In this document: positions 12,610 through 24,900 of the stretch, piece after piece
How the letters are laid out: every line of letters starts with the position of its first letter
How positions within the stretch are numbered: position 1 is the stretch's first letter
Assembly: GCA_022497155.1 (NCBI GenBank)
Contig: MU385795.1
Location: forward strand, 58,698 to 122,697
Reading direction: 5' to 3'
DNA: 64,000 bases
Origin: Whalleya microplaca
Lineage: Eukaryota; Ascomycota; Sordariomycetes; Xylariales; Xylariaceae
Notes under the pieces: model-generated
The model's input: the letters and a program-made list of their open reading frames with translations, nothing else
Told to the model about the DNA's origin: nothing
Database searches by the model: none
Program-made: the position numbers and the translations under genes

Positions 12610-14299
12610 ATGGCGGCAACTCTCGAGATCTCGCAGCCAGCCAAAATGCAGGACAATGCGATCTCAGCGGACGATAAGAAAGAGCCCGTCCAGAGGGTTG
12701 ATTTTGATATCGAACAGGTACCAGAAGAACCAGAAAAGCGCTATTATAGTAAGATCTCGGTCTGGTTCATGGTGCTCTTCTCTGGACTGGCAATTGGTTC
12801 AGACGGATAGTACGTGTAGATGTGTGCCCTAACAGCGTTTGCCTGTGTGACTAACGGCGTCAAAGCAATACGGCGGTCATAGGGAACGTCGAACTCCTCC
12901 TTGCCGTGCTGTACCCGGATGCCCTCACCCATACCATTTCTCAGCGCCTCAGCAATGCCTTTCTAGTCGGCATGATCATTGGCATGCTGTTCTTCGGCGT
13001 TGTGGTTGACCAACTTGGCCGTAAGACCGGTGCCGTCGCCACGACTGTGCTCCTCGTGCTTGGTATTGTGCTATCGGCTGCCTCCAGTGGGAAGGATGCG
13101 ACCGGCATGTTCTGGATGATGATTATTGCGCGAGGCATTGCCGGCGTTGGTGCGGGCGGCGAGTACCCCGTAAGCGGCGCTGGAGCGGCCGAGGCCACGG
13201 ACGAGAGCGACAAGTATCGCAAAAGGCGAGGCTTCATGTTCGCAATGCTAGCCGACCTGTCTGCCTCCTTGGGTTATGTATGGGCTGCACTTGTCCCGCT
13301 GCTGTTGCTGCTCTGTGTGCGTCGTCAAGAGTCGCGCTACGACGTGGTCTGGCGGACGTCATTTGCACTCGGCCTCGTGCCGCCTTTGGTGATATTCTGG
13401 TTTCGACTTCGCATGGCCGTCTCGACAGCGTATCGCAAGTCTTCGATGCGCAAGCAACGCGTACCATATTGGTTGGCTTTGAAACGATACTACAGACCCT
13501 TGATTGGCTGCGCCTCGACTTGGTTCTTGTACAATTGGGTTTCGGTCCCATTTGGTATCTTCAGCTCGACTATAATATCCCGCATCAATGCCGACGATAG
13601 CCTGGTGAAAAATTTAGGTTGGGGAATCGTGATCAATTGCTTCTATCTTCCAGGCCCGTTCTTAGGAGGCTACCTGTCAGACAAACTTGGGCGGCGCAAG
13701 ACCATGGCTCTCGGCTTTACCTTGCAAGCCGTCCTTGGGTTCGTGCTTGGTGGTGCTATGGGCCCTATCCAGAGCATCTTCCCATTATTCATCGTCCTAT
13801 ACGGAATTTTCTTGACCCTAGGTGAAGTAGGACCTGGAAGGTGAGTAGATTCGCTAAACGACGACCAACTGTGATTCTGACCAATCCACAGCACCGTAGT
13901 AATAACGACAACAGAATGCTTCCCTACCTCAATTCGAGGACAGATGATGGGCCTCGTCTCTGCTTTCTCCAAGACTGGGGCTACAATAGGAACACAAGTA
14001 TGTTGGCATCTCCTTTTGATTCTTCCACATTCTAACTGCGATAGGTCTTCACTGCCATTCTAAACGCCTACACCCAAGATGCATCAAAGGGCAACCAGGT
14101 TGCCTTCCTTATCGGCTCTGGGTTTGCAGTGCTTGGTGCTCTGATAGCCCTTATCGTCATCCCAGAAGTCTCGACACGTCTGGATGACGATGATACTGCG
14201 TGGAAGGTCTACCTCACGGAAAACGGCTGGGACGCAAACTGGGGAGATACATCGACGAAGGATCCATCTGGGGTCGTGTTGAGTAGTCCAGCTTCTTGA
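12610..14299 (+). CDS. MFS permease, Git1-like (glycerophosphodiester/phosphate family)
   Basis: Plasma-membrane major facilitator of the Git1/PHS type, which takes up glycerophosphoinositol, glycerophosphocholine or phosphate in yeasts. Exons 12610-12809, 12866-13840, 13892-13997 and 14045-14299 give 511 aa, the usual length. Seen are the family hallmark G-S-D-G-Y-N after the first helix, the MFS loop DQLGRKTG between TM2 and TM3, GAGGEYPVSGA in TM4-TM5, and its counterpart SDKLGRRKTM in the second half. The sequence runs through twelve hydrophobic segments into TECFPTSIRGQ. The head-to-head M24 peptidase suggests a shared catabolic role. Actual substrate is inferred from family only. Confidence 0.87.
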
Positions 14300-15843
14300 G
14301 CATATTCATTCTGGATGAGCTGCAAAAAAGTGGCAACAAATGTTCAAATGAAGTTTCAAAGGCTTGAATTGTGTAGTAAGAGTATTGGTTCAATATATTA
14401 ACATTTCTCCATCGTCTTTAAGACTTGTAGTTTTTGAAAATTATTTCTTAAGGTAACGCCTACACTTCTCCGAATCACATTTTACCGTTTCTCCAAACTA
14501 TGATTTCGACCACTTGCTTCACAAGACTACTGCATCTCAATGCGTATGAAAATAATTACCCTAAAATATGATCTATATAACCAACCCCATGGTCTGTATA
14601 TGCCCAAGGTGATAGTGCTTGTGTCTGTGTGGCAGGTTATAACAGTGCAATGGCCTTCACAAGTGTGATCTCTATATGTTTGCTAACATTACCATGAAAA
14701 CAAGTTATGACGAGATAGTCATATAAATTCTGCGTATTCTTACATTAGTTATATTAATTGACTTGGAGTATGTGGGAGACATGTTGTGCGAATGGCGCTA
14801 TATCTCATAATGTACTAAGAAATGGAATATTGATAGGTATATGTCGCTGTGCTGTTATCGCTACAATCAATGGCTCTCGCAAGCTGCGAAAACAGCTGAG
14901 CCCAGCTTGGAAGCTCTATGGCACGATTACATTGGATATACCTTGGAAGATAGACCTCGTGAAATACGCGACTATGTATTGAATAAGAAGCTAGTTATGA
15001 ATATGGTTCATGCTAATTTTGTTGTCTGTCATAGGCCGCAAGATACACGAGCTTGAGCATTTCTGAGTATACAACTATCCGAGTTAGCTTCAATACTGAC
15101 TATCGACACTATTAACGACGTCTTGCCTAACCCTTGAAATGTTGAAATACTGAGTTAGTATAAATGTCGCTAATGCCAACACTTTTGGTTTCAGCGTGAA
15201 ATCTAACCGGTTACAATCTACTGTGACTCCTAATCTACTGGTTCTAGATCCACAGGACAACATCAACTTTCATGAGATTGGAATACGAGAAAGAGTCTAT
15301 ACAGGCTTATAGTAAGTTAATTCTACACAGTTGTTTAATGCGGCTATAAATCAGGCCAATTACCCAATTGGCGTGTTTTGGGACAAGAATAGTTAATCCT
15401 AATTCTTTTCAATTGGTATATTACATGACCCAATTCAGTTAATCAAGGGTATATATAAGTAGTGAGACAGTAGACACGTCACACGAGGCTTCAGGCTGCG
15501 TGTGAAGCAGGGTTGCTAAAAGACCTGTGTTGAGTCTATACACTGTGTGTGTTGTGTACGTGATTGTTGCTGTTGCTGTTACTGTTAAGAGTGAGGTGAG
15601 GTGAGGTGAGGCATGAGTTTGTGCTGCTACCAGATATATGAGGTGTGCGGGGGTGCTTAGCCAGCTATCAATCGGCTATCCTCCTATTGATAAAGGGACT
15701 TCTGGGCACAACAAGCTCGGATACCATTAACATACCAGTGTCAGATCTAGGTATACCATGTCAATGGCTAGCAAGCATATGTTTAATTGAGGGTCGCGTA
15801 CTGGTACAGTACAAGGCACACAGTAGCATTGTATACTTTATAA
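14300..15843. other. Intergenic, AT-leaning, microsatellites only
   Basis: No gene is supported. Short repeats occur around 15555-15585 (TGTTGC-like) and 15595-15612 (GAGGT tandem). A TATA-like tract lies near 15450. Confidence 0.5.
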
Positions 15844-16080
15844 CAGGCCATCTGCCACTCTAGAATAGCTGAACCTCAAGTCAATCTAAGTCTCATTAAC
15901 CCTGTATTTCAACAGTGTCGGAATACAAGGATATGTGGCTGATAATTCAGGTGGCTGGGAACGTCCCTTAAGCTGTGGCTTGTATATAGGAGAATTCCCT
16001 CCTCTGCCAGACTCTAGTGACGATACTTCCCTAATAATAACTACTATGATACCCATAACCTGCATCTGTTTCAACCAAAA
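15844..16080 (+). repeat. Diverged repeat shared with 51047-51305
   Basis: Bases 15844-15916 align with 51047-51118 in the same orientation at about 80 percent identity by eye, with one 1-base gap. Bases about 15930-16070 align with the reverse complement of about 51170-51305. The second part reads on the + strand as a peptide containing YIG...SDSSDDT...LIITT, whose 51-kb counterpart is YIGG...SDSSDDTPLIIATI. The element is short, so it may be the eroded end of a gene or a transposon fragment. Confidence 0.6.
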
Positions 16081-16172
16081 GCATAGATGCTGCAACCCCC
16101 ACACCGCGTTCTATAACAACTGGGACATGATACCTGGTGGGTATACGAATTGTTACCATGTCCGCATACACA

Positions 16173-18089
16173 CTACAGCCTGTTAATCAATGGACAGATA
16201 TCTGGTATCATCAAACTTACGCAGTTCCAACGCCAACTTGATATATTGCTGCTGATTGAACTACTGCCTCTAGAAATCCCGAGAGATTCGGTTATACGAC
16301 TAGTACGAGAGCCGCGAGGGTTAGAATGCGAGCCTCTGGCCGATGCTTGGTCTGATCTTGCGTCCATTACAACTGGCGCGCGATGTACCTGAGGATCGCT
16401 AGATTGGGTGCTTGAAATTCGGGTAGAAAGATCGGCCTCATCTGTTGAATTTGATTCTGTCTCTTCGCAGCGAGACGGCAAAGCAAGCAATGCCAGTTCT
16501 TCCATATGTTTCGCTAGATGTGTCATAAGTTCATCAACGGCAAGTTCTATTGGGCAGAGGGGACAATGCTGCACCTCACTGTCATCCATTGAGCTCTCAC
16601 AAAGCTCGAGGATGCGTGGGAGTTTGTCATATTCCCATATTCCTCTGTGGATTGCCTCAAGATGTTGAGTCATCAGGCTTTGAGAAAAGAATGTCTGCCG
16701 GCAATACTTGCAATTCCACTGTCTTCGATGAACTTGCATTTCATGGTAAATCCAGTCTTGCCTTGTTGGGTACATCTTTTCCGGGCATGAACAGTCATTA
16801 AATGTGCATACATATGGTTGAAGATCTCCAAATATATGTTGTCTATTGCATTTCAGCAGCTTGATGACAAAATGCATGTAGAGAACTTACTCCCAATATG
16901 GATGCTTCCACATGGCTATTTGCAGGTTTAGGCCACAATAGGGGCAGTGAAAATGTTGATCTCCTTCCGTCGTAATCGGGGGTTCAGGGACGCCAAGCGG
17001 AATCTGTGTACTATCCTCTGATATATGAGGGAGCTTTCTTTTACTCCCTGCCATTGTTCGCACGTGGGTTGTTACCTTACGTAATTCCTCACTACTTGGG
17101 AGAGTTTTCCCTCCTTTTTTTGGTCTGGTCCGGATACCTCGAGGCATTACTACTGTAGTAGAGGCTGTTGTTATTGATTCTGCCTCCTGAGTTGAGTCGC
17201 TGGTGTGTCTACTGCAATAACTAAGCTGTTGTCGCCTCCTGACGTCCGCCCTAATAAGCCTTTCAGATAAAATGTCAACCACTGAGGACGAAGAATCCTC
17301 AACGCTGTGTCTAATTCTTAGATGCGCCCCTATCTTCTCCTCGGTGCGACTCTCTTGTTGCGACGGCTCCTGCCACGCGTTCAACTTGTGCCACACTTCC
17401 GAATGATTTGATGGAGCAGATTGAGTAGAGTTTTGGAGCCCCAGTTGGATATGTCTTTTGCGTAACCCCGGACGATGCAGTAAGTTACTGAGGGAGTAGA
17501 GTAACGCTACTTTACTGAACACACGTGCCGTATAAAGAAATATCCTAGGCCGTTCTTGACTTGAGTATATTTGCTTTGTTGAACTTTCTCTACCCCCTTC
17601 AGAAGAGGATTCGTCACTTTCAGAACTTGGACTGTCAATTGAGCTCCAGTCCCTACCACGGGAAAGTTCATGTAGTTCCAAAGAGGACGATATTGCTAAT
17701 GGTATTGCTTAGTTAGTGGACCTCTACTGTTCGGGCTGCTCATTCCAGTAAAGCTCGAGACTGTAAACTGTCGACATACCTAGATGTAAAAACATTTCCA
17801 TCTGTTTGAATATATCAAGCACAGTTTCTCGTAGTTTCTCTTCATGACGCAGAAGATTTTCAAGGCTGCCTTTGTCCTGCGGTGGCAGAGCCGCTCCATT
17901 TTCATCACACCACACCTTAAGCCTGCCGTATTCCTCCCAGGCTTTACCTCTATCACCCTGGAGCTTGTTATCGTCGGTATCGTTGGTTAGCTTTTCCAAC
18001 AAGTTCTGAAATAAATGGAGACAGGATGTCGAAAGTTGGAGGATTGTCACATCAGAGACATCAGCACCTGGTTGAGTCTCGTCCGCCAT
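16173..18089 (-). CDS. Four-finger C2H2 protein (fungal 'acuF-like C2H2' family)
   Basis: Exons on the minus strand 18089-17780, 17695-16891 and 16842-16173 give 594 aa. The N-terminus (about residues 1-105) is an all-helical domain of the kind found in fungal signalling proteins. A low-complexity Ser/Arg-rich linker follows. The C-terminal half has zinc-finger units: CPYC...H ending in QHIFGDLQPYVC, then C-x4-C...H-x4-H (CTFNDC, HEMQVH), C-x2-C-x12-H-x4-H (CKYCRQTF) and C-x2-C...H-x3-H (CPLC, HLAKH), closing with the family-typical EELALLALPS. The family is widespread in ascomycetes without a proven role; the acuF label comes from annotation transfer, not enzymology. The frame reads through a perfect GTAAGT near 16221-16226, so the true 3' end may be spliced. 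It is head-to-head with the DUF7580-like gene at 18540. Confidence 0.8.
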
Positions 18090-18539
18090 TGTACTGTTAA
18101 CTCATAGAATAGACAATCTAGTACCACAATCATTGAGACGGAAATTGAAAAATATTTCTTATTAATGTTGTTCGAGAGACTATGGGTATTAGCTGATTAT
18201 GATCACACACTCTTTTGCTGTGGCGCACTTGATTGGTGTGGCCTGTGACGACTTGGTTATCATGCAGCACTGTGGGATTTCAAGAATTAGACTGTATATA
18301 TATAGATACGCTCGCTTTAGCTATGCAATACAGTATCAAATTCATCGTTCTTGTTAGTGATGCGGCTAATGGCATTACCCCTCACCTCGTACTTCTCCGG
18401 CAATTGGAGCAGGGTTGTACGGGTGACCGTTGGAACCCGTGAGGCTTCGGTAACACTTACAAGATAAGTTCCAGACTTAGTATCTGATTCTAGTACAGGC
18501 TAACAAAAATACTGGTATTAGCTTGCTAGTATCAAAAGT
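18090..18539. promoter_or_regulatory. Divergent promoter of the C2H2 / HeLo-DUF7580 pair
   Basis: The 450-bp gap separates opposite start codons. A TATA-like run lies near 18295-18305. I saw no longer symmetrical motif. Confidence 0.45.
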
Positions 18540-20359
18540 GTGGGAATGGACGTAACGGGCGTGGTTCTAGGTGGCATCTCACTAGTCCTTGACGCAGTAG
18601 GACACTACGAGAAGGGGTCTCAAATACTGAAAGATCTTTCGAGTGAGAACATAACCAAGGATCTTCGGATACTGATATTTATGCAGAAGGAGCAGTTGGA
18701 ACTGACACTTGCAAATATTGGTCTTGTGAACCCGTCTCCGGAAGAGCTGTTGGACCGGATCAAAACTTGCTATCCAGGAAAGCATGACGAGTACGTAGAC
18801 ATCATCACACGCATGAGTGTCACTATCAAAAAACTGATGGATAAATTGGAAATTGGCACAACTGGCAAGGCATGATTGACCCGAATCTTAGTATAAGATG
18901 TTCAATTAATAGAAGGACCTAGCCCAGGTGGACAGCGGAGTCCTCTGAGAGGGCGCGATGGGAATGGCATCGTGTGAAGAGGAGCTTCAAACGCCATAAG
19001 GTCCAAAAGATAGCGGATGACCTACAAAAATGGAACAACGCACTTCAGATGTGCTTCGAAAAGAGCGAGATTCCATTGCGGGCCAATGACAATAGCCCAT
19101 TGCTAGCTCGAATTCGGTCACGGATTGACGCGAAACGATGCAGTAGACTGCGAAAGAACGCCAGACTAGTATACGACGTTGTCTCAGACGCGTGCAAATA
19201 CAACTGCTCGGCCTCACACTGTGGGAACCTCAAGCTGCTTTGGCATAAAGGGAATCAACTCGAGTCTGACAGGATACATATGTCTCTATCACGTTGTTCA
19301 TTCACCAACCCATTTGATGCGACTTCATGGCAGGACTTCGATGTTGAGATCCAAGATCTTGAGCAGTCGGCAAGACTCCAAATGCCCAGTCCTTCCGTTT
19401 CACGGTACCAGCTTCGTTCCCACGCTCGTAAAGTGGATAGCACTAAAACGGTGCGCTTCGGTTTCACAGGACCCGGCGGTAGTATGAGGCTGCCAAATAC
19501 TATACCTTCGAGTAAGCTAGATATTGATCTATTATATAAGCAATTACATTATATTAATGATTCCCACTTGTCAGTGTCCGCGGGTGTGCCCTCGTCAACG
19601 CCACTGTCATCGTTACCTTCGAGTCTCTGTCACTTCCTGCGAAACAGCTCTTCTCCACGCCATTTTGAGGTCTCCAAGCCAGCTGAGAAACTTTGTATAA
19701 TTATCAAGTCAGAAAATACCTCGAACCCGCAAAGAAAGGCAGCTGCACTGCGGTCACTCTTTGTGCAGGGCAATGCACCAACGCTCTTGAAAACAATACC
19801 GAAGGCAGATCGTCTAGCTGTGTGCGCAGGTATTTCATGGGCCGTCCTTCTCCTAAGTGGCTCACCTTGGCTTTCGGCCAACCATGGATGGGTCAACGAC
19901 ATCAACGTCCTGTGCAACAATAGTTCTCCTGATGTGTATTGTCCTACACTCTCCGGGTTGCTCGGCAAAACCTCTCAAACACAACTAGACAGCCGCCAGA
20001 TAGACGCATACAAGATCCAAAATTCCCACTTAAAAAACGAGACCCTATTTACTTTAGGAATTTTACTAATCGAGCTTTCTCTTGGGATCTCATTAGAAGA
20101 CCTTAGGAAGCAAAAACGAGGGCCTTCCAGTGCTAGATCTCCTTCGGACGACTACGAGATTGCAAACGAGCATGTGCAGGCGGTTTACAATGAAGTCGGC
20201 CGCTCTGATGGAGATGCGGTGCAGAGATGTATCAAATGCAGCTTCCCTGGTCACGATGCCACCCACAGTTTCGAGTTTGAGCGATTTTGTCTTGACTTCT
20301 TCACGGAGGTCGTAGTGCCTATACAAGCCACGTATGAGCAGATGCTCCCACTATTCTGA
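18540..20359 (+). CDS. HeLo/DUF7580-like fungal protein with GC-AG intron
   Basis: Protein of the large fungal family with an N-terminal HeLo-like helical domain (prion-inhibition/propagation type) and C-terminal DUF7580, a degenerate kinase-like fold. Best model: exon 18540-18869, intron 18870-18922, exon 18923-20359, giving 588 aa. The join produces GK-PRW, then RWEWHRVKRSF, matching the family consensus. The start could be Met1 or Met3 (MDVTGVVLGGIS). The C-terminus shows the family pattern NETLFTLGILLIELSLG and a final IQATYEQML. The only donor that restores the frame is GC (AAG|GCATGA), and without splicing the frame stops at 111 aa. So it is either a GC-AG intron or a gene damaged at +2. 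Families of this type take part in incompatibility or regulated cell death, but function here is inferred. Confidence 0.75.
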
Positions 20360-21966
20360 ATGAAGAGCTTTCCCGAGGTACGAAGTAATATCAACTCGAA
20401 ATTACAGAAGCTTAAGGAAGCCTTCTCACACTATTGGGAAGTTTATTTAACCTAGCTTGTGTTAACTTGACATAATACATGGATGGGTTGGAATGGTTAG
20501 TCAACGCCAGACGCCTGTCAATTGAGCGTGAAATCAGTTGAAATGACAATATAAAGACATCGTTTCCTAGGGAGTGATAAAAATTGGGATAATGCTGATT
20601 ATGTTCACGACTTTACAGTTGCTACTGCTATACTGCTACCTCGGTCATAGCCGTATTTCGCTCGAGTACCAATACGTGTAGGGTAGAAACATGTAGCTAG
20701 ATGTTCAAATGAGAGCTCGCAACTCTTGCGTTACTTCAGTATGAATAATACAAACCGAATAGATTCCAAGTATGCTTTCCTAAGTAATGGCCTCGCGATA
20801 ATCGATGGAAACGCCATGTTTTCGTCATTCTGACTTGACATAATCACATGGTCTGACGAAGACCTGATACATGTAGTCAACCACTGAGGCTCTTGAGCCT
20901 ACATATGAGCGACCACTTCAACCGCGGCCCGCGGCTTTCAGATCCAGATTCTTATTCTCAAGCTAGAGCTGGGTATACAGTGGAGTATTATATTGTAAGT
21001 AATAGAATAACGCTGTATTGCTCTGCCTGACTGATGACTGCTCAAGTACCATACGTTGATGTAGGTATGGAAGAAATCGCCGGGGGTCAGGGGTTATCTC
21101 TATGGCTAACAGTGGGTACTATAATTAAGCTTATCTTTCTAATTATGGAGTCGGGGGTTACGGGCTGACGGGTTACGGATTACATATGGAATGGGTCCGT
21201 GAAAGGCACAGCTGACGCCAGCCGAAAGTTCCTGGTGTTCGGCATGTACATACACGTACAATTGATGTACAGGAATTAGGTAAGGTACGGATTACTGCGT
21301 ACATAGATAAGCCCCGGAGTATCGACTCCGCCGTACGGAGCAGAGTTGCGTCACGATGCTATAAGATATGTACATATGCACTACGTAAATTAAGTAATCG
21401 ATCCTGATCGATCGCAATAATACCTCCTAATCAAATGTCACTACTACCATGGACATGTACATACCTTACTGCGTAGCCGCCCAACCGCCTTGCCCGCCGA
21501 TGTAACCAGGCGCCATTCATTGATGTTGGTTACTACTGGCAAAAAGCTGGAAAAACTGTGAATGTCGGTTACATGCTGCATGTGTTAGTTATAACGTGTG
21601 TGTGTGCAGCTTATCACCCCTGTCCACAGCCGCTTTTCGCTCCTCCTTCGCCCTCTCTGCCTCTCTGCCTCTCTGCCACTCTGCCTCTCTGCTGCTCTCT
21701 CTCTCTCCTTCCTGCTCTCTCTCTCTCTTCCTGGCAGCCTGGCAGTCATTTCCTGTCCCTGGTCCTTGTACCTACTCGCTCCCGTCTGTGAACATTCCCC
21801 TTTCTGTTCCAGTTCCTGAAAATCTCCATGTCGAGTCCTCCCTCGCGCAATCGTGGCCCGCCGCCTATCGTTTTATCCGCAGACTAGCGACGCCGCTATG
21901 CCGTTGTGTTGCTCGAATTGGATGCGCATACAGAATTCGGTATAGCCTATCTTTTCCCTTGGCAGG
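20360..21966. other. Intergenic, with CT-rich promoter tract before GT90 gene
   Basis: No gene is supported. Bases about 21645-21740 are a strongly pyrimidine-rich microsatellite (CTCTCTG and CTCTCT runs), typical of core promoters or leaders of fungal housekeeping genes. ORFs crossing it are compositional artefacts. Confidence 0.55.
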
Positions 21967-24900
21967 ATGGCACCTCCACCACACAGACTCGTCGTCTTAT
22001 CCGTCTGGTAAGTCTGATGACAACACTAGCGGCTGGCTTCCCCCATCAGCCTACATAGACTTTCACTTTCGTAGGGACGCTCGCGAACAACAGACTCTCG
22101 CATAATAGACTCTCACATAGACTCTATCTCACCGAACCCTATCGTTAATAAGTTTTTTGACAGCATCCTTGCCCTAAGCACCGCCGTTGTCTCGTCCCGG
22201 TACTACAAGAGTGCTGCTTTCGGTATGATGCGCCCATCTTCTGCGACCACGACGGCCTCCCGTACCTAACTGACTGACCTCTCCGCTTAGAGCGGCCCTT
22301 CCACTTCTCCATCTTGACCCTGCTCTTTTCGGGCCTCGTCCTGTACGCCTATGCTAGATACGTCCTCCCGCTCGAGACCAGTTACGCGCCAATTGAAAAT
22401 GGACGAGCTTCGGCCAAGCCGTCTGCGGCTTCCTTCATCGCCGACGCCTTGAGATCCTCGCTTCGACCCTCCTCGTCCTTGGCGCTCCTGGTCGCCTGCC
22501 TTGTCGCTCGTACTATCTTGTATTGGAGAACCATTCGTACAATACACTGCTCGTGGGATGGCCTTCAGGTTTGTGCTGCGCGCGTCACTTCGCTATTTGA
22601 AGAAAACGGAATCTGACGATGAAAAACAGGCCTTTCTTCCCTTCATCTTAGCCATCTACGACGTTCTAGAATTACGCCCTATACATCTACCGAGACATAC
22701 GCATGAGACGCAGGGGCGAACGGCGGGCTCTGGAGCATTCACGAGATATGCCACTATCTCCCTAGTATGGGGCCTAGTCGCCGCCGACACATTCCTCCTT
22801 TCGGAGCGAGGAGCCGGCGCCATATGCCCCTCCGGCTGGTATGTCGAGCGCATGATACCTGTAGCTCAGCTAATTACTTTGGTCTTGGATGCCGTGCTCA
22901 TATACCAAATTGGTAGACTGCGCCAAGGCAATGAGGCCCAGCCAAAGACATGGAGCTTTTTGGCTACCCTTTTCATAGCGTCGGCAAGCGTGCTGGCCTT
23001 CTTGGCTATCTGGTCCTCCGCTGACACGGCTAACCTGCGCTGGAATGTTTCCCTCACCTGGCTCGCCATAGGAGACCTCGTGGCCGATAGCCTGGCCGTG
23101 TCGATCGGCATCATATCCGGCATTTATCTGCTTGGGGTCTTCCATCCAACAACGGTAAGCCTGTGGGTTTCGATGACAAGCGTCTTCGTTTATATACAGT
23201 GGCGGATCATGGATGGAACTATGATACAGGTCTGGTCTAACTGGTGGGGATTCGCGACCGGCTTCTTCCTGTTTCTAGGCGCCGGCGTCTTGCTCCAAAT
23301 AAGCAAGACGGGGACTTTCCAACTGCAGCCTACGGGCGAGAGTATCGTCTCTAGGAATCGGTATAGCCTCTATGCTATGATAGTCTTTCTACTGGTCTTC
23401 TGCCAGACCGCATTTATGAGCCCCGGGAAGCTCCACTCTACGCCGGGCCCGTTCATTCTCAACGCTAGGACTGAGTCGGATGCCTGGTTAGCGAGAGCGA
23501 TGAAGAGCAGATCGCTCGGCGCCGCTGTTGCGGAATACAAAGAACGCTATGGGATACCGCCACCTCCAAATTTTGACAGATGGTATGACTATGCAACCTC
23601 GGCCGAGTCTCCCATCATCGACACCTTCGACCAGATTCATACAGACCTCCTTCCCTACTGGGGCACGTTGCCCTCCGTCCTCCGCCAGAGGACGACGCAC
23701 CTGCTCGAGCATCCATCGCTTTCTATGGGCGGCATTATCATCGAAGGCGGAAATATAGAGATCTCTCCACATATCCGCGGTACCCATAGGTGGATGATGG
23801 ACGTCATGAAAGAAATGCTTGAACCCTTTGCGCAGTGGCTGCCTGACATGCAGCTTGCCTTTAATCTCGATGACGAATGTCGCATCTCCGTTCCCTTCGA
23901 CCGCATGGAGGCTTACGTGGGAGAGGCACATGTATCAAGGGCAAGGCTGGCCGCCAAGCAGGAGCTAATGCCATTCACCGACAGCCAGGAGTCATCATGG
24001 ACGAAAGACTTTCTCGGCGCAGATGACAAAATCTGGGACGAAAACTCACCCTGGTTTTCGACTTGGTCAAAGAGTCCCATCTTCTACGAGTGGATATCAC
24101 CGACTTGTCCTGCTAATTCGGCCGTGCACAAGTATCATTGGTGGAATAGAAAGGCAAAGTGCCTAGGTTGCTCTTCGCCACACATGACGGCTGGGTTCCT
24201 TTCTAATTGGACACTGTCCGGTGATCTCTGCCACCAACCTGACCTGGCGTACCTACATGGCGTACTGTCATCTCCGTCCGCCATGGCTCCGTCTCATACT
24301 CTATTTCCCGTATTTAGCCAGAGCCGACTGAACAACTTTGCCGATATACTGTATCCAAGCCCCTGGAACTTTGCAGACAAAGTGTCGTTCGAGAATAATA
24401 GGAGTACACCTTGGTATGAGAAATTAAATAGCGTATACTGGCGTGGAGCTTCATCGGACGGCTTTGCGGCCCACGGCGCCTGGCAGACTTTTCTGCGAGC
24501 TAGATTCGTCCACATGGCCGCAAAAGCGAAGGCCTCGCTTGCCGCGAAATCCGTCTTTAACTACATACCCTCCCACAGAGACATGCTTTCCTCACTGGCC
24601 TCTAGTACATCCATCTCGACTCCTCCCACATCACCCGAAGACGCACAGTCGACGACAGACCACCAGGTCGCCATCAATGTCTCCTTCGTAGGCACTTTCA
24701 ACCGCTGCGATGAACGTGACTGCACCGCCGAGCACACAACCTTCTACGGCTCGTCGACAGCCGAGCCGCCGCCCTCCCTTGATTTCCAGGAACACTGGAT
24801 CCACCGCCACCTGATCGATCTAGACGGCGCCGCCTTCAGCGGCCGCTTCCTGCCCTTCTTAAAGAGCGCCTCGCTCCCCTACCGCGCGGCGCTGTTTCGT

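Noticed and set aside
15935..16186. 83-aa + ORF as an independent gene
   Set aside because: It lies in the repeat shared with 51 kb, lacks a start of its own family and ends raggedly; kept as a relic or repeat.
21596..22105. 169-aa + strand ORF rich in Ser, Leu and Pro
   Set aside because: It is generated by the CT microsatellite and overlaps the first exon and intron of the GT90 gene in a different frame; no family resemblance.
22501..22629. ATG at 22501 as GT90 start
   Set aside because: Removing a 61-nt intron (22569-22629) joins the conserved WDGLQ to AFLPFILAIYD, and three earlier exons add the expected membrane helices.
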